Part shown: positions 25,689 through 37,343 of the stretch, one piece after another
How the letters are laid out: the number at the start of each line of letters is the position of its first letter
Numbering within the stretch: position 1 is the stretch's first letter
Source: Lentinula raphanica
Lineage: Eukaryota > Basidiomycota > Agaricomycetes > Agaricales > Omphalotaceae
Assembly (NCBI GenBank): GCA_027919835.1
Contig: JANVFP010000009.1
Location: forward strand, 1,302,001-1,366,000
Length of the DNA stretch: 64,000 nucleotides
Reading direction: 5' to 3'
Notes under the pieces: model-generated
Told to the model about the DNA's origin: nothing
The model's database searches: none
Seen by the model: only the letters and a program-made list of their open reading frames with translations
Program-made: the position numbers and the translations under genes

Positions 25689-26332
25689 AGAATCATGGAA
25701 GATTGGGGTAGTGATAATTCATTGCTGGATCCTTGAGGATCCTTGACTCATGTGCATGAAGAACCGCTGGTTTTCATTTCAGCTCTTGACTCGTTGTGTA
25801 CAACACCTCATGTTCAGGGCACTTGCTCGTTCATCGTAAATCAAACAATTTCAATTGGACCGACTGCAAAGAAAATGGGCGGCCAGAAGAATGTGAACAA
25901 ATATTCATATCTCGAGCGAACAGCGAACATAAGTATAACATACTAAAATTTGAGGAACCTAAGGGATGCTCACATTCATGGACGGTCACTACAGCCCGAT
26001 TTAGGGCTGTATAGGTGAGTATAGGTGTTACATGTACAACTGTTAGTGGAACTGTGGAGGCGACACGGCTGAAAAGGCGCCACTTCACTTTCAATTTGCG
26101 CGGGCCTATCGCGGGCGCTTACACGTACTAATTTTTGCTTAATTCGAACAGCTTCATCGCAATTGCAGTTTTTCTCGGTGCCTTGCTTCAGACTTGACTC
26201 ACGAAAAAGTACACGTTGCGAGCTTCCTGCAAACCATATTACGAACTAGTCATGCTATCGTTGATATCTGCAAAAATCGACACCTGGGCCTGAACGTTTG
26301 AACCATAACTACCATACTCTTACTCACTCCTC
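25689..26332. other. Intergenic, P450 E to F1
   Basis: No gene. The first part, to about 26005, is duplicated at 53044-53370. A short palindromic GGATCCTTGAGGATCC lies at 25727-25742. Confidence 0.5.
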
Positions 26333-27840
26333 ATGACAGTTTTCCCTCTCATTGCCACAAACCCTACACCATCACACAATGCTAGTGCTCCTCGGTATGT
26401 TTCCTTGCTCTCACCTTGCAGTAACTTGTCCAGTGATGTCTTTCAGCATTGAAGGCAGTCGCGGTCCTACCGACGCTCCTTCTGCCCATGCACCAGCTAT
26501 TTCTTCGACGTCATTTAAGACCAATAAGATGCAAGATGAAACCATACAGTTCGTCCCCTTTGTCGAAAGTGACATCTATGCCCGAATTCTATCTCTTGGT
26601 AAACGAGGATATCCGTTGTGGACACCGAAATTAGAGAGCCCACAACTACCGGAAGTCTACAAGAAGAATGGAGCACACATTGGAGATGTCGGGAGAGTGA
26701 CTCGGTTCGGGGAATTCGACTATCTTTTCAATGTCTGTCACGGAGCAGATCATGAACTGAATCGGGGGAGAGTTCCTGAAGGTTTCGAACCTATTTCCAA
26801 CTTCGATGCTGATGGAATAATAGAAAACGAGTATCATATGGCCGACTCTGTTTTGAGCGATCCTATCCGAATCCACCAGCGCGACATACAGATTGAAAAC
26901 TCCTTTCAAGATTCGCCGAACCAGTGAGTGACATTGCAATAGTCCTTTGCTGAATCTGATCTTCATATAAGGCTTGAGGGAGTACCAAAAGAGTTCGGTG
27001 GAGGACAGGCTTATTCTTCGACGACATCCAATGGTGCTATCCTAATCTTACCGGAAGGAGGAACTAAATTTGACTGTCTACAACCTGAAGTATTCGCCAA
27101 ATACGCTGCCGAAAATGCAGCCTCGTGGTATTCCTATGCCACCGGAACGGGTCGTAGAATGCGAAATGGATCCTTGTACCTTGTCACTGGCTTCGATAAG
27201 GCAAGAGTCTGGGAAGTAGCCACGTTCCGCAACGCAAATCCTCAGAATGTTTCCTTGGAATTTGTACCAAAAGCTGCGAAGGGAAACTCGAGCTATCCGC
27301 ACTACTGGTTCCGTACAAGCCAATCTGCGGAAGCATCGAGTGGTGCAGATGATACATATGGGCAGCAGTCTGGAAGTGTTTTCTTGCGCGGTTATAAGAT
27401 CGCTATACGGCGAAGCTGGTTGCGCAAAATGGCTCCCAGCCTCAAGTATACCTACGACGGAATTGATTCCGATCGTCCACTCAATTTTTTGTTGAACTCA
27501 CCACCCTTGAGCTGGATCACACGACGGCTCTCTTCTTCGTCTTCAACCAACCATCGATCCAATCAAGTAGTGAAGTTGGAATTTGTACCCGATACTGAGG
27601 CTTGTCCTTACATTCCACAATATCGGTATGGAACTAATCATGCTGTATCACAGGTCTATCATCCATCGGACGCAATCGTCAACTGGCTTTTGAGGTACTC
27701 ACATGTAGACATTGCCCTCAGTCACGATGATGTTTGGTCACCACGGGCATTGGTCCTCAACGTTATATAGTGACTGATCAATATTGTCCATAGGATGATG
27801 AGGACATGCCAGACACTCCCGAGCTGATCCTTAGAGTTCG
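26333..27840 (+). pseudogene. F1, 5' part of gene split by the retrotransposon
   Basis: First member here of a paralogous family of unknown function (F1-F5). The short exon 1 (ATG at 26333) ends ASAPR before a GTATGT donor. Exon 2 carries RGYPLWTPK, HIGDVG and FDYLFNVCHGADHELN. Exon 3 carries GVPKEFGGGQAYSSTTS, RNGSLYLVTGFDKA and GQQSGSVFLRGYKIA. A later exon reads YHPSDAIVNWLL and DIALSHDDVW. After DDVW the usual exon end with its splice donor (AAVIRD in F3) is missing, so F1 may already have been damaged. The next exon breaks inside a codon at 27840, where the LTR begins. From memory, mushroom genomes hold many such proteins, but I know no function. Confidence 0.8.
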
Positions 27841-29533
27841 ATAATACGCCCATTTTGCGTGCAGGCATGCAATGGCCTAATTTTAACGATTAGAGCCTTG
27901 TAGAGTACTAAAGGACTGTAGTGAGCCCGAGCTGACAGTCAAACTTGTATCATGTTAATGCCAGGACGTCAGATCCAGACAGGAAAACACATCCTGACGA
28001 ATAATAAGAGTTCACACTCGAGTCCCTTGGTCGGGGAGTCCTTCAAGACAAAGCCACCTCTGATATGAGCTATCAAGGGATTATCAACTTAGTTTTCAAC
28101 GCCTAACGGCCAACTGAGTATGGTACTGCACCGAGACGAGCTTAGAACCAATAGATCTATTCGTATTACCAGTGGGGATGGATTATTCAAGGCCCAGACT
28201 CAACAGATCTATTCACTTAGATCGAGTTTCGGGATGGATCAGGTCGCAGGAATGTGACTAAACGGAGAAACAACCAAAGTGTATCATCCCAGTTACATGT
28301 GGACGTTTCCTAAATGGGAAATAGACGCCTGAGATGTACAGCTTTGACCAGGAGTGTTGCAAGGGTAGATCTTTCGACTTCACCATTGTTAAACCTCTGG
28401 ATCTATTCGATATATGCATATCGTTGGAAAGCTAGAAGCCAAACGAACCTATTGGGACAGGTTTCCCCCCTTTATATGTACTCCCATTCAGTTGGAGAGG
28501 CATACAACCGTTCACATAGCGGAATCAAATGAGGAAACGTTTGAGTTACCTGTGCAGGAGCTTATCCGTGCCCTTTAACCACCAGCATGTGGATGGACGC
28601 ACAGACCAGGTCCGGATTCGAAGGTCAGGCAACTAGATCTCGACGAAGGACCACCAGAAATGGACATTTTACTTGTTTTTATCCTTTTTACTCTCTGTTT
28701 CTCTGGTGTTTGTATCGTTTCTCGTCCTATCTTTCCTTATTTGTATCAGATCTCGGACTCCGTTCTCTCAAATCTATAGATCTATTCCATAAAATAGTAA
28801 ATTGGCTACAGATCTCTTCGTAGAAGTACTTAAGGACGTAGCCTACAAAAATATATGCAGGTTTTGTGCCCAGTTTCTCTGACTAGCTAACCTTTGCTCT
28901 CATACGTGAGGAGTAAAGGCTTTGTAAGCCGGGCGGTCTTCGAAAGTGGTTGTGAAATTCTCATCTCGTTAGGCCCGATATCTTGTCAGTTGATAAAGTC
29001 TCAGCTAGATTTGAATCGAAGGTAGACTCCTATCGTGGAGATACAGAGGGCTTGGTTCTCGGTTGTTCCAAGTGAGCGTTCAGAGTTTCGGTGGCTCTGT
29101 TCAAGCAGACGTGTGGTGATCGGTGATCCATACGAGCTGTGAAGGTTTCCTGTGATCGGTGATCAGTAGATCTTCAACCTGGTTCTGATAGTATTTGTGT
29201 GATCATAAAGTCTGATCTATACGAGTTCTTTCGTTCCTTGTAAACCCTTTGAGTGGATCACTCACCCCCTTCGAGTCCAGATCAAAAGATCTGTACTTCC
29301 GTGTCACTTCGCTCTGTTGACCTGTATTGCGGATCCAGTAGATCTTTTAAGACTACCAGTTCGTTCTAAGGTATAAGATCGTGCGGAATCTCTGACAACG
29401 CCCCACACCTCGCTTAAATACATTTGACAAACGACATAAGAAGTATATTGGTGATCAGTGTTCAGTGATAAAGTCACTAGGTCATTAGATCTATCCAACG
29501 AAGCATTAAATTGCACCCTTCATATCCTCGTTA
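27841..29533 (+). repeat. 5' LTR
   Basis: Starts ATAATACGCCC and ends CCTCGTTA, with the following TC ambiguous. It lacks the usual TG...CA ends; extended by one or two bases the ends form GATAA...TTATC. It contains eleven AGATCT hexamers. The 3' copy lacks two bases (near 29150 and 29207 of this copy) and has one substitution near 28858. Confidence 0.92.
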
Positions 29534-29535
29534 TC

Positions 29536-29554
29536 TGGAGCCCACCGCGAGGGG
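29536..29554 (+). other. Putative primer binding site
   Basis: TGGAGCCCACCGCGAGGGG starts two bases after the 5' LTR. Its complement ends in TCCA, as a tRNA 3' end with U at position 73 would. The tRNA is not identified. The tRNA-Arg in this window (A at 73) does not match. Confidence 0.5.
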
Positions 29555-29627
29555 TGGAATCTATATTTTGGAACGAACTCGAGAGATCTATCGATTTCTC
29601 AAACCATTGCCTTAGGTCGAACTTTGT

Positions 29628-31503
29628 TTGATCTTAAAAATAGCTCCAAGGGAGTCTCGGACGTCGAAGAACGCAGGTTCTTTAGATTACTTTGATCCAG
29701 AGGTGCAAGCCCCGGATAAAAGAAAACGTGTTACAAAGAAGCCTACGGTTCCTGTCTACGATCCGAAGAACCTCGGACGAGCAAAAGCAATCCAGATAAC
29801 GGGACTGCTGCTAGATCTGCTTCTGAAGTTCCAAGAACGAACAGATCTGGTGTAGTGCAAGGAAGCAGTAGACGTCAGGCAGTTACTGCTGAACCAGTCG
29901 ATTTGACTAGTTTGAATCCTACATTACCAAACTCTATTTCTTTTGACTTGCAACGTATCGTGTTTGGGAACAGAATACCAAATATAACGATGAGTACTAC
30001 ACAAAATGACCAAAATGCACAAGGTGCAAACGAGGCTCCAGTGGATATCCTCAAACTGTTGGGACCTCCTGCGTTGTCTCCTGAAGAGCAAGGGGAATAC
30101 AACAATGCGAAGTTCCCTGCCACTCATAAAACGGCTATGATCTTGGATCTAGCTGATCCGATCCAAATGCCTGAATGGATGAGGTTCTGTCTAACGACGT
30201 TCCAAGCCACGGGTGTGACCTCTGAGAAGGTGAAGATGCAAAGGATCTTTGGCTGGATGACCCTCCAGACGAAGCAAGCCTTAGAGCATCTCCCTGGAGC
30301 GGAGGAAGGAAAGGAGGATGCAGATCAATTCCTTCGAGCCATGATTGAGCGGTTCCCGTCTATCTTTGGCAAACCCCTGGGTTCCAAGAAAGCTATGCTG
30401 GAATTGGTTCAGAGGTTTCGACCATTGAGAGTCGAGGATGGATCTGAGCTGTTGATCTATTGCATGTTGTTCGAAGTCGAGGCCAATAAGTTGTTGAAAC
30501 CGCCTCCGGCGATTGGAAACCATGAATTGGTGTCGGTCTTTCTGTCAGCATTCGATGGAAACCTGAGAAAAGCTGTCTCGAAACGAGTTCAGCATCAGGT
30601 CCCCAACTCAAACTTGCGAAACGACGTACGGATGATCCATATACGTTCTCGGAATGGAAAAGTGCTGCAGAGGCTGTGGCTAGGCAGCCCCCTCTCGAAT
30701 CACTATACCAGACCTTTACTGGAACGGATGGAGCTGTCCTGAATGCAGAGACCAACTCTAGGGGAGGGATCTATATTCCGGTGGTTACCCCAGCAGCTGC
30801 TAAAGAGGAAACGCCAGATCTGACCCGTTTCTTTGCTACAGACACTAGATCTAGTGTTAAGCAGGAACAGGCAGAGGACCATGAACGTGCCTTTGTGGAA
30901 AATGTGGACAAATCGTCGTTGATGCTCAAAGAAATGGGGAATCTTAAGACGCGTTTTCAGGATGAGCTGACGTCGTTGCAGCAATTGCTCAATGATGTTA
31001 GGGCAGGAAAATCGGATGCTGGAATGCGACCCCAGCCCAGACCTGGCTTTTCTGGTAGTAGTAATCCCGGAACCAGTGGGCAGGGTCGAGGGATCCTTAA
31101 TGTCAATCCCACTCCAGGCCAAGGAATGCCAGATCGAACGTGTTTCTTGTGTCGAGGACCAGATCATATGATGAGTAACTGTCCTTTGTTCATGGAACTC
31201 CTTGGGAAAGGCTGGGTGATGCCGGAGTCTCAAGGATCCAAACGTCTTAAGCTGAAAGATGGATCTCCGTTACCAAATAACTTTGGTCCGGAAACTCGAT
31301 ACCAAAAGATCGTGAAATATGCTCAGAGCAAGAACTGGCCTGTTTTGGCGACGTTATACAATGATCTAATCCCCGATGAAGAGGATTATGCAGATCAGTT
31401 GGGGGATCCTACTTGGTTGTACCTTGCCAACGTAGTTGAATCTTCCCAGGGGAGATCTAGCAACAATGTTGCAACGGTGTACAGTAATGAGTCGGGAAAC
31501 TAG
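29628..31503 (+). pseudogene. gag: gag of the Gypsy element, frame-broken
   Basis: Structural nucleocapsid polyprotein. The first ATG with convincing downstream coding is at 29990 (MSTTQNDQNAQG), but coding-like sequence extends upstream to about 29628 without an ATG. The capsid-like region follows (EWMRFCLTTFQATG, AMIERFPSIFGKPLG). A CCHC zinc knuckle CFLCRGPDHMMSNC (C-x2-C-x4-H-x4-C) lies near 31141-31182. The frame slips by -1 near 29785, 30622 and 31492, each time at or beside a short run of one base (AAAA, GG, GGG). Whether these are real mutations or base-calling losses cannot be decided from the sequence. Confidence 0.8.
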
Positions 31504-33020
31504 AGGATCCAATGATTGAGTCGAGCAAGGGACGGAAAACAAGATCCCAGCTGAAGGACACGACTCATGAGGATGAACCTAAGCCCCGTTCATTGAAAAC
31601 TGTGCCTCCTACTAAGACAAACGTTTTGATGGAGTGCACATACCCGTAGATCGAAATCACCCAAATTTTAAAATGTTCCAATCAATCCAAATCTGCTCCT
31701 GAACCATCCAATTCGAAAGATCTGAACGGAAAATCGAACAGATCCAATCATTCATCAGGGGATACTTCACTAGGGAAGTCGAGATCTGTTAGTGTCGAAG
31801 AGAAATCAGATAAAGAGGATTCTGATTCTGAAGTAGAATTAGTTGAGGAAACTAGTGAGACCACTCGCAAAGTGCGTTTCAGGGAGCCCTCACCCTCTAG
31901 ATCTGACGAAACACATCGACCTTTTGATCATGTCCCACCCAGGGAAGTGTCACCCATACCTCGAAATCAACCAAAATCCAAACCGGAGAAGGTCACTGAA
32001 TCTAAAGGATCTTCGAAGGGACCCAAATTTCGGCTTCGGAATGAGTTATTCATTCCAGGCCTTGAAGAAGAATTAGCTGATCGGATTTCTCGTCAAATGA
32101 TCACATTGACGGCTGCTGAGGCATTCCAATTGTCAGGCAAAGTCAGGCAGATCATGATGAGGAAGATGAAAAACCGCCAAGTGCGTCCACAAGAACGAAT
32201 CAAGTCCTTTGTTAATGAGGCCCATGATGTTGAACCTAGTGTCGAGGAAATCCCGAGAACAGGGATGGAGATGCAACAGTTCATTGCCGTGGAAGATCTC
32301 AGTCTGTCAGAAGGCTTGATCTTTGAGAAAATACTCGAGGATCGAGATGGCATGAAGGCAGGGGATTATGTTCAGTTGGATCCGGTGGTAGCTTTTCTTC
32401 ATGATGTTGATGAAAATGATTCACGTCGTGATATGACTATAGTAGCCACTATGGGAAATGGCTTAAGATCTGTGTGGCCAGTTGTGAATAATCGAGATGA
32501 TCTAGACATCGAGAGTGTGTTAGACTCTGGATCTCAGATTGTTGCTATCGATATGTGTGTTGCCTAGGATTAGGACTAGGTTGGGATCCGAAAGTGACCA
32601 TCCAAATGCAGAATGTGCATGGAGGTCTGGCCCGTACCAAAGGACTGTCCAGGAACGTACCATTCCGATTTGGACCCATAACACTGTATCTACAATGCCA
32701 TGTGCAGGAAAAGGCCCCTTCGAAATTCTATTGGGTAGACCTTTCGATGTACTGACAGAAAGTGTCATCCATACGTTTGGATCTGGTGACCAAGAGTTAA
32801 CCATAACAGATCCGAACACTGGAAAGCAATACACCATAGGTACTAGTCCGAGAGGACAAAGTCCTAAAGCTCAGAAACGGCAGTTGGATAAGCAGAAGTA
32901 TGCTCAGACTCGGACAGAGACTCCAGATCCAAATCAGGAGACCAGTCCCGAAGAAGAGGAGAAAACTGCTGAACCAAATTTTTAGATAACCTCTGTGATC
33001 TGAGTAGCGATCAGGGAGAG
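31504..33020 (+). pseudogene. Linker and aspartic protease region of pol
   Basis: A Ser/Lys-rich linker leads to a retropepsin-like active site, VLDSGSQIVAIDM, at about 32517-32555. Downstream GPFEILLGRPFDVL fits the protease end. An in-frame TAG at 31647-31649 interrupts the linker while the same frame continues for 300 codons. The frame slips by -1 near 32562 (GTTGCC), 32712 (CCCC) and 32982 (TTTTT). Confidence 0.75.
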
Positions 33021-35690
33021 GTTGAAATCGCTGTGAGTGGGTATTGGGATCCTTTAGGTGAAGAAGTAGTCATTGAGTCGACCAAAGTGAAAGAAGGAGT
33101 GTTCCGAGACGAAGAATTGGCTGAACTATATGTTAATTATAGCCAACCCTCGTTTAGGGATTCACTTCCTGAAGTCGCTGAAACCATAGATCTATACCTA
33201 AACAAAGGTGTGGACCATCAACAAAATCGTGTGATCAATCCTTGGAAGGAAGGATTTCGAACTGATCCGGACGTGGAACAACTTGAACAGTCATTTTATC
33301 AGTCTATTAAAGCTAAGAGTCTGACGAGAGACGTTCATGGGTTGTCCCGGCCAAGTGATTACACTTCAGATCTGGACCATGTAAGTCCAGATCAACCGGA
33401 TAATTCCCAGTCCTACGACTTGAGGAGTGCCCGGGAACGAGTTCAATCGTGGGAACAAAAGAATGGAACATTTGAACAGCATATAGGCGCATATAGTGAC
33501 CCAATGTCATCATATTCAAATGTATCTGTCTTCGGTTCTCGAAAATATAAGCCTGTTGCGTTGAAAGTACGCCCGGTTAAGGCTGAACTTCCTGAGGAAT
33601 TTAGGGTTCGTCGTCATATCTTTGGAGATCCTTTGGAAGGATTGCCAGATCTGCCGACTCATCCACCTGAATTCACTCCGGGAGTCCGATACACGCAAGA
33701 GCGTAAGGAGATTATTGACAAGAACCATCCAGAAGGATTCTTAACAAATGAGGAACGAAAACTCGTTCATCATCTGATGAAGGTTCAGGAAATGGGTTTT
33801 GCCTGGGATCAATCCGAAGGTGGAACTTTCAGAGAGGATTTCTTCCCTCCAGTAAAGATTCCGGTTATACCTCACGAACCCTGGGTCGAGAAAAACATTC
33901 CCGTGCCTCCAGGAATCTTTCCAAGGTTTGTAAGATAATCAAGGATAAGATCCTTGCAGGAGTTTACGAACCATCGAGTGCAAGCTACAGATCTAAATGG
34001 TTCTGTGTGGTGAAAAAGGATGGAACGAGCCTAAGATTGGTGCACAGTCTGGAGCCTTTGAATAAGGTTACTATACGGCACTCCGGGGTTCCCCCAGCTA
34101 CTGCGGACATTGCTAGACACTTTGCAGGCAGAGCATGTGGAGGGATCTTGGATATCTTTGTGGGCTACATGAGAGACATATAGACGTTGGATCTAGGGAT
34201 CTCACCACTTTCCAAACTCCTTATGGACCACATCGTCTCGTCAAATTGCCTATGGGATGGACCAATCGGTACCAATATTCCATGACGATGTAACTTACTT
34301 GTTACGAGACGAAATTCCTGAATATACTATTCCTTACATTGATGATGTACCTGTGCGAGGACCCGAGAGTCGATATGAGTTACCAGGTGGTGGATATGAA
34401 ACCATCCCGGAAAACCCACAGATCCGTCGATTCGTATGGGAACATCTTCAAAACGTGAATCGGATCATCCAACGAATGAAGCATGCTGGAGGTACCTTTC
34501 AGGACCTAAAGCCTTCGTTTGTTGTGAGGAAACCACAGTGGTTGGACATCGTTGTGCCTATGAAGGACAGAAACCAGATGATAAGATCGCTACTACGGTC
34601 CTAACTTGGCCTAAATGCGAAACTCGAACACATGTGAGAGCTTTTCTGGGGACTGTTGGCCAGCTTCGAATGTTCATTCACAACTATTCCAAGAAAGCTG
34701 CCCCCTTGACTAAATTGACGGCAAATGTACCGTTTGAGTGGTCTGAGGAGCAGGATCTTGCTATGGAACTACTAAAGGAAGGAGTGCGAAATGCACCAGC
34801 CCTTAGAGTCATTGTTTATGATTGGGAAACACATCTATCAGTCGATAGCTCCTGGATGGGAACAGGATTTTACATTTATCAAGTAGATCCTAACGACCCT
34901 GAAAAGATCTATTACAATTACTTTGGATCTATTCCCTACGTGGAACGGGAAGCCCGTTTTTCACAGTCTAAACGTGAACTTTATGGTCTGAAACTTGCTT
35001 TGGAGTCCACCCATTATCTTCTTTATGGATGCCGACAACTGATAGTGGAAACTGATGCGAGCTACATACAGGGAATGCTTGAAAACCCCAGTAGTGGCCC
35101 AAATGCAACCATTAATCGTTGGATTGAGGCAATCCGTAAATTCCATTTCGATTTGGTACATGTCAAAGGTGTGACACATGGACCTGATGGCTTATCTCGA
35201 AGACCACCTGGTGGTTGGACAACTCCTCGCGGAAAGTCGACCAGTGAAGATGATCTGGACGAGGATGACTCCAACAACATCAGGTTTCTAAAAGCAGATG
35301 ATGCCGACGATCCATTTCCCTTTGATTCGTTTAAAGATCATATAGATCCAAGGCATGGTTATCTCCTAGGAATCTATTGCCCAGATTTCGAGGAAGATCT
35401 AGAACTTGCCAGAGAAGAAGATCTTGAGCATAAACTACGAAAGGACCATCTGCTTATGCATGGGATGCAACCAGTTTCTCAGTATCTGCAATATACTACG
35501 ATTCCTGACAATGCAGTCTGGGGACCAGATCAATCATATCCGGATTCCCACAGATCTGATGGAGGAAATCGTTTGGACAAGCAGTTGCCAGAGATCTTGG
35601 AGTGGCTGAAAAACCCTGATGCAGAATGTTTCGGGAAATTGGACAAGAAACAACGGTTAGAATGGATAGGAAAGTAATTCCCTTCTCCAT
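33021..35690 (+). pseudogene. pol: Reverse transcriptase and RNase H of pol
   Basis: RT motifs in order are SKWFCVVKKDG, LRLVHSLEPLNKV, SRDLTTFQTPYGPHRL, LPMGW and the catalytic YIDD box (34338-34349), then VVGHRC and VRAFLGTVGQLRMF. The RNase H fold follows with VDSSWMGTGFYIYQ and ETDASYIQGML, then LVHVKGVTHGPDGLSRRP, the usual end of fungal gypsy RNase H. The frame slips by -1 near 33921, 34168, 34252, 34500 and 35655. Each slip sits at or next to a one-base run, except 34168. Confidence 0.85.
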
Positions 35691-37135
35691 TGATCCGAAG
35701 GTCGATTGTACCATAGGAAGTTATCGTCAGATCAGCCTCGTTTAGTCGTGGATCCTGATCGACGAATGGCTCTTCTGAACAGTGCACACGATGCCCTTGG
35801 TCACAAAGGTGTCTTTGCGACGAAGGACTTCTTGGAAAAGAGGTTTTGGTGGCCAGATCTGGACAAAGACGTGGAGTGGTATGTTAAATCGTGCCAAGCC
35901 TGTCAGGATCGACAGAGGGCTCTCATTAGAATCCCTCCAACGGTTACTTATACCCCTTCCCTGTTTCAGAAGATACATATTGACACCATGTTCATGACTC
36001 CATCCAGTAATGGGTGTAAGTACATAGTGCATGGTCGAGATTCACTTTCATCCTGGTCCGAGGCGAGAGCCTTAAGAGTGGAAAATGCCAGATCTATAGC
36101 TGAATGGTTCTTTGATGACATTATCTGTCGATGGGGATGTCCTGAGGAAGTTGTTTCGGATAATGCACCCCAAATGAAGCTTATGCTGAAATGGTTGGAA
36201 CAAAAGTATGGGATCCGAGGAATTAAGATTTCCCCGTATAACTCTCAAGCTAATGGAAGATTGAGCGTGCTCATTATGATCTGAGGCAGGCCTTAGCAAA
36301 GACTTGTGCCGGAGATCTGAGCAAATGGTTCTACTTCCTGAAGCCGATGTTATGGGCAGATCGAGTCACTCCTAGGAGGGGTCTCGGATGCTCTCCCTAT
36401 TTTGTTGTAACTGGTGCAGAACCGTTACTCCCTTTTGATATCGTCGAATCTACCTATTTGGTCAATCCACCAAATCGAATCCTCTCTCGGGAAGAGTTGC
36501 TGGGTTATCGTGCCCAGGCCCTTTCCAAACACCGTTCCTTCATTGAGAACATGAGATCCAGGATTGATGCTAATAAGCGTCGAGATCTTAGGATCTTCGA
36601 AGACAAGTTCCGATATACTATCAAGGACTGGGATTTCAAACCAGGGACCTTGGTACAGATCAGGAACACCACCATCGAGAAGAATTTGGATCGAAAAATG
36701 TATAGTCGTTACCGTGGACCTATGGTTGTGATCAGACGAACACGAGGAGGATCTTATATCATTGCTGAAATGGATGGTACCGTACTGAAAGACAAAGTCG
36801 GTGCATTCAGAGTAATGCCTCATCATGCTCGTTTCGAACCAATAGATCTGCCCCAGAACATCCATGACCTGATAGATCTGAGTCCAGAACAACTGGAAGC
36901 TATGGTCGATGATGACGAGGATACCCCTGATAATGTTGAGGATCTAGTATTCGGAGCAATCCCTAAGATCAACATATCTGAGGATCCTGAAGTCACATTC
37001 GATACTTCAGCTGAAAAAGATACAGATCCTCCGGATCCGAAGGCTGCAGAGTCCGGTTCTAATGATGAAGCACCTGAGGATGACAATTCTGAGGCAGGCC
37101 CACGTCGTAGTCGAAGGATCTCCTCATCAAACTGA
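35691..37135 (+). pseudogene. Integrase with GPY/F-type end
   Basis: The zinc-binding HHCC domain reads HDALGHKGVFATKDFL with C-x2-C at SCQACQ. The catalytic core has HIDTMFM (first Asp) and VVSDNAPQ (second Asp). The Glu (IERAHYD) lies in the next frame because of a -1 slip near 36258 at GGAAGATT. A second slip is near 35717. The C-terminal part contains YRGPMVVIRRTRGGSYI, the GPY/F module of Ty3/Gypsy integrases, and an acidic tail; no chromodomain is recognised. It ends at 37135. Confidence 0.85.
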
Positions 37136-37153
37136 GTTAGACCAACAGATCTA

Positions 37154-37168
37154 TTTAGTTTGGGGGAG
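37154..37168 (+). other. Polypurine-tract-like motif 1
   Basis: TTTAGTTTGGGGGAG lies 18 bp after the pol stop. It is identical to the 15 bases directly before the 3' LTR and is where a minimal element's 3' LTR would start. Confidence 0.7.
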
Positions 37169-37343
37169 TCCGGTCATTGATCTTTCGAAATCTCTATCTC
37201 AACATGCTCGAGGAAGTTGGTCATCGACTGAATTACCTCAAAAACTACCTAATACGTTACTTGACTGCATATCAGGTATAAAAATAGGTACCAGGACAAC
37301 GGGAACGAATGGATCTGGTGTTTCAACTACTTCAGACGTCTAC

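Noticed and set aside
29785..36258. Frame breaks as programmed -1 frameshifting
   Set aside because: One such site between gag and pol would be normal, but about thirteen breaks, several inside RT and integrase domains, cannot be programmed.
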